Shown: in pieces, positions 60,086-64,000 of the stretch | How positions within the stretch are numbered: the stretch's first letter is position 1 | Layout: the number at the start of each line of letters is the position of its first letter | Notes under the pieces: model-generated | The model's database searches: none | Told to the model about the DNA's origin: nothing | What the model saw: only the letters and a program-made list of their open reading frames with translations | Translations under genes and position numbers: made by a program | Assembly: GCA_021846275.1 (NCBI GenBank) | Contig: JAJZBZ010000001.1 | Coordinates: forward strand, 310,001-374,000 | Reading direction: 5' to 3' | Length of the DNA stretch: 64,000 nucleotides | Origin: Acidobacteriota bacterium | GTDB taxonomy: Bacteria; Acidobacteriota; Terriglobia; Terriglobales; Acidobacteriaceae

Positions 60086-60397
60086 ATGGCCGGTGACATA
60101 CAACTCACGTGCAGCGATTGTGGACGAGAATTCACTTATACCGCTGCGGATCAAAGCTTTTATCAGGAACGCGGCTATTCTGCCCCGAAGCGTTGCAAAT
60201 CCTGTCGTCAGGCCAAGAAGGCCGATCAGCAGGGTGGCGGCGGCTACGGGGGCGGGCGCTCCTCCACGGCAACCACGGTCGTCTGCGCCGGATGCGGCCA
60301 GCAGACCACGGTCCCCTTCGAGCCGCGCGGCGACCGTCCCGTCTACTGCCGCGACTGCTTCCAGGCACAGAAGGCTCAGTCCGGACGCCGTTACTGA
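60086..60397 (+). CDS. Small double zinc-ribbon protein (CxxC-zinc-ribbon, zinc-ribbon-5 type)
   Basis: About 103 residues. Two zinc-binding units are visible: LTCSDCGREFTYTAADQSFY with RCKSCRQAKK, and VVCAGCGQQTTVPFEPRG with VYCRDCF. They are joined by a Gly-rich linker. The first unit matches the probable zinc-ribbon domain whose members are also called CxxC-x17-CxxC proteins. Likely a nucleic-acid or protein-binding factor. The start at 60086 has GAGGGA upstream; the ORF track begins earlier. A terminator follows. Confidence 0.85.
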   Translation: MAGDIQLTCSDCGREFTYTAADQSFYQERGYSAPKRCKSCRQAKKADQQGGGGYGGGRSSTATTVVCAGCGQQTTVPFEPRGDRPVYCRDCFQAQKAQSGRRY

Positions 60398-60433
60398 GGC
60401 TCTTCCAACTGCTCGAAAAAACCGAATCACCCC

Positions 60434-60476
60434 AGCGGCTGCGCGTCTCTGTCTCGACGTCAGCCGCTTTGGTTTT
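60434..60476 (+). terminator. Intrinsic terminator after the zinc-ribbon gene
   Basis: AGCGGCTG and CAGCCGCT form an 8-bp stem; the 19-base loop holds an inner CGTC/GACG pair. It is followed by TTGGTTTTT. Confidence 0.75.
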
Positions 60477-60569
60477 TCCTGCCCGCCAGCCAGTTCCATT
60501 TTTCCCCCTGCACGCTCCCGCGTGACCGTCATCACACAGTTTCCGTCCCGCCCGGTGCCACTCTTGGAC

Positions 60570-61190
60570 ATGCCCCGCGCAAGCCAGTCCCGCGCCAGCC
60601 AATCCATCTCCGGCACTGCCGCCTCGCAGCGGTCGGCAAACTCCGTGCCCCTGAACGAATCCGCAACCGAGCCAGCCCCGACTCCCGTCGCAGATGCCAC
60701 ACTCATCGCCATGCTCAGCGCCCGTGCTCACGCTCACCTCTGCTCCACCGACGAAACGCTCTTCCGCCAGGGCCAGTCCCCGGAAGCCGTCTATCTCCTC
60801 GACCAGGGCCAGGTCACGCTCACCGCCGACACCGTCGGCCAGGAGTGCGTCTTCGCGCTCCAGTCGCAGCCCGGCTCCATCTTCGGCCTGCCCGGCGTGC
60901 TCAGCAACGCGCCCTACTCGCTCACCGCCATCGCCCGCTCCGGCACACGGCTTCACATCCTCTCGCGCGGCGACTTTCATCAACTCCTGACCGAACACCC
61001 CGAACTCAGCTTTCAGGCGCTGCGCATCCTCGCCGCCGAGGTCCACTCCGCGCGGCACATCCTGCAGAGCGCACTCACCGACGAAGTCCTCGCCCACCGC
61101 GCCGCCCGCAAGCGCGCCTCGCGCACCACGCGGTCTGTAAGCTCCAACCCCGCCAGTTCCGATCACAGCGGCTCCGGTCCCCGCGCCTGA
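60570..61190 (+). CDS. Cyclic nucleotide-binding (Crp-like sensor) domain protein without HTH
   Basis: About 206 residues. A Ser/Ala-rich N-terminal extension precedes a cNMP-binding beta roll: DETLFRQGQSPEAVYLLDQGQVTL, GSIFGLPGVLSNAPYSLTAIA, LHILSRGDFHQLLTEHPELSFQALRILA. The dimerisation helix follows, but the protein ends in a basic Arg/Ser-rich tail where Crp/Fnr regulators have a winged helix. It may modulate a partner. The start is uncertain: ATG 60570 is a choice, and a GTG at 60522 is possible. Confidence 0.72.
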   Translation: MPRASQSRASQSISGTAASQRSANSVPLNESATEPAPTPVADATLIAMLSARAHAHLCSTDETLFRQGQSPEAVYLLDQGQVTLTADTVGQECVFALQSQPGSIFGLPGVLSNAPYSLTAIARSGTRLHILSRGDFHQLLTEHPELSFQALRILAAEVHSARHILQSALTDEVLAHRAARKRASRTTRSVSSNPASSDHSGSGPRA

Positions 61191-61219
61191 CCCTCCGCAT
61201 TTCCGATACAATCACCGGC

Positions 61220-62719
61220 GTGCAGACCAGTCTCTTCGATCTCTACAAAATCGGCGTCGGACCCTCCAGCTCACACACCATGGGCCCCATGCGCGCCGCC
61301 TGCGAATTCGCCCAATCCCTCGCCAACTCCGCCCTGCTCCCCACCGTCACCCGCATCACCGTCGATCTCTACGGCTCGCTCGCCCTCACCGGTCGCGGCC
61401 ACGCCACCGACCGCGCCATCCTGCTCGGACTCAGCGGCCAGCAGCCCGCCACCATCGACCCCGCCGCCATCGACTCGCTCGTCGATTCCATCCGCTCCAC
61501 GCGCCGCCTGCTTCTGGCCGCGCAGCGCGAAATTCCCTTCGACGAGGACCGCGACCTGCTCTGGCAGCGCGACACCCTCATCCCGCCCGGTGCCGTCACC
61601 CAGCACCCCAACGGCATGCGCTTCCGTGCCTGGAGCAAGCCCGCGAATGCCGCTGAAAACACCGGCGAAAACAGCCCCGAAACCCTGCTCCGCGAAGCCA
61701 CCGTCTTCTCCATCGGCGGCGGATTCCTCCTGGACGACGGCGAGACTGCTGCCTCAAAATCCACAGCTCAAAAATCCATCACCCCGCTGCCCCACCCGTT
61801 TTCGAGCGCCGCCCAACTGCTCGACGCCGCTCACAGCGCCCACCTCCGCATCGACGAGCTGATGCTCGCCAACGAGTGCGCGCTCGGCTCGCTCACCCCT
61901 GACGCCGTCCACGCGCGCATCCGGATCATCTGGCAAACCATGCACGACTGCATCGAACGCGGCATCGCCACCGAGGGCATCCTTCCCGGCGGACTCAAAG
62001 TCCGCCGCCGCGCTCACCGCCTCGCCGCGCGCCTCACCGAAACACAAGCAGGCAGCGCGCAGCCCAACGAAACCCAGCCCAACAAAACCCAGCCCAGCCC
62101 AAGCCAGCCCGCAGCGCCCGATCCGCTCGCCGCCCTCGACTGGCTCACCGTCTACGCCATGGCCGTCAACGAAGAAAACGCCGGCGGCGGGCGCGTCGTC
62201 ACCGCTCCCACCAACGGTGCCGCCGGCGTCATTCCCGCTGTCGCTCGTTACTACCTCCGCTTCGTCGAAAACGCCAGTGAATCCGGACTCCTGCGTTTCT
62301 TCCTCACCTCGGCCGCCATCGGCATCCTCTACAAGGAAAACGCCTCCATCTCCGGCGCCGAAGTCGGCTGCCAGGGCGAGGTTGGCGTCGCCTGCTCCAT
62401 GGCCGCCGCCGGTCTCGTCGCCGCCCAGCTCGGCACCAACGGCCAGGTCGAGCACGCCGCCGAAATCGCCATGGAACATAACCTCGGCATGACCTGCGAC
62501 CCCATCGGCGGACTCGTCCAGATCCCCTGCATCGAGCGCAACGCCATGGCCGCCGCCAAGGCCGTCCACGCCGCACGCATCGCCATGCAGGAGCCGGAGG
62601 AGCACAAAGTCTCCCTCGATCAGGTCATACGCACCATGTACCTCACCGGCCTCGACATGCAGTCTCGCTACAAGGAAACCTCGCTCGCCGGCCTCGCCCT
62701 CAGCCAGATCGAGTGCTGA
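61220..62719 (+). CDS. sdaA: L-serine ammonia-lyase (iron-sulfur type)
   Basis: About 499 residues, single-chain alpha plus beta. [27 protein letters not shown] is the beta-domain start, and the catalytic domain has [37 protein letters not shown] and [17 protein letters not shown], whose Cys residues hold the [4Fe-4S] cluster. It deaminates serine to pyruvate and ammonia. The best start is the GTG at 61220; the ORF track begins far upstream. A Gln/Pro/Asn/Thr-rich insert near residue 275-300 separates the domains. Confidence 0.93.
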   Translation: MQTSLFDLYKIGVGPSSSHTMGPMRAACEFAQSLANSALLPTVTRITVDLYGSLALTGRGHATDRAILLGLSGQQPATIDPAAIDSLVDSIRSTRRLLLAAQREIPFDEDRDLLWQRDTLIPPGAVTQHPNGMRFRAWSKPANAAENTGENSPETLLREATVFSIGGGFLLDDGETAASKSTAQKSITPLPHPFSSAAQLLDAAHSAHLRIDELMLANECALGSLTPDAVHARIRIIWQTMHDCIERGIATEGILPGGLKVRRRAHRLAARLTETQAGSAQPNETQPNKTQPSPSQPAAPDPLAALDWLTVYAMAVNEENAGGGRVVTAPTNGAAGVIPAVARYYLRFVENASESGLLRFFLTSAAIGILYKENASISGAEVGCQGEVGVACSMAAAGLVAAQLGTNGQVEHAAEIAMEHNLGMTCDPIGGLVQIPCIERNAMAAAKAVHAARIAMQEPEEHKVSLDQVIRTMYLTGLDMQSRYKETSLAGLALSQIEC

Positions 62720-62818
62720 GCCGGAATCGAGCGCGAAGCGACAATTGTGCGCGTAGCCAGCGACCCGCGCCGTGCGTCCTCGCCGCCCATTCCGTACACT
62801 GAATAAGCACAGAAATCC

Positions 62819-63628
62819 ATGACCCGCCGCCGCTGGATCGCCTCCGAATTCGACCGCGAAACCGCCACCCTCACCGGCGCTCAGGCCGACCATCTCGCCC
62901 GCGTCCTCCGCGCCACCGCCGGCATGCAGGCTGAGATCGTCGCCGGTGACCGTCTCTTTCGCGCCGTCGTCGCCGAGGTCGCCCCCGCCGCCGTCCGCTT
63001 CCGCCTCGAAGAGGAACTCCCCGCAGCATCGCCATCCGCGCCGCCCGTCACCCTGCTCGTCGCCGTCTTCAAATTCGACCGCCTCGAATGGGCCATCGAA
63101 AAAGCCACCGAACTCGGCGTCGCCGCCATCCATCCCGCCCTCGCGCGCCGCACCGAAAAACACCTCGCACAGGCTGCCGCCGCGCGCGTCCAGCGCTGGC
63201 GACGCATCGCCATCGAAGCCACCCAACAGAGCCGCGGCAGCTTCGTCCCCGCCATCCACGACCCGCAGCCGCTCGCCACGCTACTCGCCGCGCCGCTCGA
63301 AACTCCCGCCGCCGACACGCGCATCCTGCTCTCCGAGCACGAAGCTGTCAATCCCTCCGCGCTCACGCTCGCCGACCGCATCCAGTCTCTCGCCGCCAGT
63401 TCCGAAGCCGCCGTCACGCTCGCCATCGGCCCCGAAGGCGGCTGGACCAGCGAAGAAACTGCGCGCTTCGCCGAAACCGGCTGGCTCGCCGCCTCGCTCG
63501 GCCCGCGCATCCTCCGCGCAGAGACCGCCATCATCGCCAGCCTCGCCATCACTGCGTCCCTGCTCGCCACTGACGGCCCCCATCCGCCATCAACCGCGCA
63601 GCAGTCTTTTCACCCGCGCTCCACCTGA
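62819..63628 (+). CDS. rsmE: 16S rRNA (uracil-1498-N3)-methyltransferase
   Basis: A 269-residue SPOUT methyltransferase. An N-terminal PUA-like domain (LTGAQADHLARVLRA) is followed by KFDRLEWAIEKATELGVAAIHP, RWRRIAIEATQQSRG, LAIGPEGGWTSEETARF and the knot motif LGPRILRAETAIIASLA. It methylates U1498 of 16S rRNA. Its 3' end overlaps the convergent LysR gene by 19 bp. Confidence 0.94.
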   Translation: MTRRRWIASEFDRETATLTGAQADHLARVLRATAGMQAEIVAGDRLFRAVVAEVAPAAVRFRLEEELPAASPSAPPVTLLVAVFKFDRLEWAIEKATELGVAAIHPALARRTEKHLAQAAAARVQRWRRIAIEATQQSRGSFVPAIHDPQPLATLLAAPLETPAADTRILLSEHEAVNPSALTLADRIQSLAASSEAAVTLAIGPEGGWTSEETARFAETGWLAASLGPRILRAETAIIASLAITASLLATDGPHPPSTAQQSFHPRST

Positions 63629-64000
63629 AACGCATACGGCGCTCGTTCCCGCCGAGCCATCTCCCGCACCACGCGCAGAAACCCCATCGCCGCATGCGAC
63701 AGATTCGCGTCTCGCCGATGCACCAGCCGCAGCACGCGACGCAGCCGCAGTTCGTCCACGGCCACGCCCACCAGTTCGCCCGTCTCCAGCTCGCGCTCCA
63801 CCGTCAGCCGCGGCAGCAGCGCAACCCCGTCGCCCATCGCCACAAACCGCTTGATCGCCTCAATCGTCGGCAGCTCCACATGGATATTCAGCGGCGTCCG
63901 ATGCCGCTCAAACGCCTCAATCACCTGCCGCCGCAGCGGCGAAGCCACATTGTGCGCCACAAAACTTTCCCCGCCCAGCTCGCCAATCGATACCCGCTCC
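63610..64000 (-). CDS. LysR-family transcriptional regulator, C-terminal part (runs off the window)
   Basis: About 130 codons of the effector-binding domain. IGELGGESFVAHNVASPLRRQVIEAFERH continues into PLNIHVELPTIEAIKRFVAMGDGVALLPRLTVERELETGELV, which is the LysR substrate-domain pattern (subdomain II and hinge). The DNA-binding N-terminus lies beyond the window. The ORF track begins at an internal start at 63960, but the frame stays open to the edge. Confidence 0.85.
   Translation of the reverse strand, partial: ERVSIGELGGESFVAHNVASPLRRQVIEAFERHRTPLNIHVELPTIEAIKRFVAMGDGVALLPRLTVERELETGELVGVAVDELRLRRVLRLVHRRDANLSHAAMGFLRVVREMARRERAPYAFQVERG

Noticed and set aside
60845-61219. Upstream extension of the sdaA ORF to 60845
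   Set aside because: The extension overlaps the CNB-domain gene and has no serine dehydratase features; the family N-terminus begins at the GTG at 61220.

Overview
The window looks like a piece of an Acidobacteriota chromosome, most likely Terriglobia/Acidobacteriaceae. This is an inference from gene content and style: a DUF1080 protein and a family 2 glycoside hydrolase with twin-arginine leaders, TonB-type and YncE-type exported proteins, a ketoglutarate-semialdehyde-type dehydrogenase, a meso-diaminopimelate-type MurE, and a high-GC core. No rRNA is present to settle the taxonomy.

Layout. 1-2207: a nucleoside-type MFS transporter and a DUF1080 protein, convergent. 2310-7931: an accessory stretch made of an IS3 element, an IS630 element (second catalytic Asp changed to Tyr), an AT-rich acyltransferase-3 gene broken by an in-frame stop, and an IS256 element (transposase broken by a Trp-to-stop change). 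It ends in two clusters of 10-bp-phased boxes beside the 3' end of tRNA-Ser(CGA), which reads like the arm of an old integration site. 7932-24207: a tRNA, an M48-like protein, a TonB protein, galE, serB, acs, two cyclophilins, gcdH, an mlaEF-GNAT cluster, an MFS exporter, and a YtxH / DUF948-like / YncE run. 24248-27766: a Tat-exported GH2 enzyme and a 5'-truncated integrase abutting tRNA-Pro(CGG). 27975-31675: two esterases, an SRPBCC-ArsR operon with a clear palindromic operator over its promoter, DUF1697, and an MscL carrying a zinc ribbon.

31719-38539 (minus) is a tightly packed unit: NatA-like ATPase, ABC-2 permease, DUF374 acyltransferase, queA, polA. recG follows on the plus strand, then a glycine/tyrosine-rich exported protein with a hairpin-rich leader. 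42430-54744 (minus) is the division and cell wall cluster mraZ-rsmH-ftsL-ftsI-murE-murF-mraY-murD-ftsW-murG, headed by five MraZ-type boxes spaced exactly 10 bp. It stops at murG. The last part holds DUF2127, fasciclin, SRPBCC, an outer-membrane barrel, an aldehyde dehydrogenase, a small zinc-ribbon protein, a cyclic-nucleotide-binding-domain protein without an HTH, sdaA, rsmE and the end of a LysR regulator.

I did not find a convincing wholly new multi-gene system. The items most worth a second look are the phased boxes at tRNA-Ser, the SRPBCC-ArsR operator, the MraZ box array, the M48-like protein lacking the first zinc-ligand His, the MscL zinc ribbon, and the CNB-domain protein without an HTH. 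Positions within proteins are approximate, and all family calls come from reading motifs, not from database searches.
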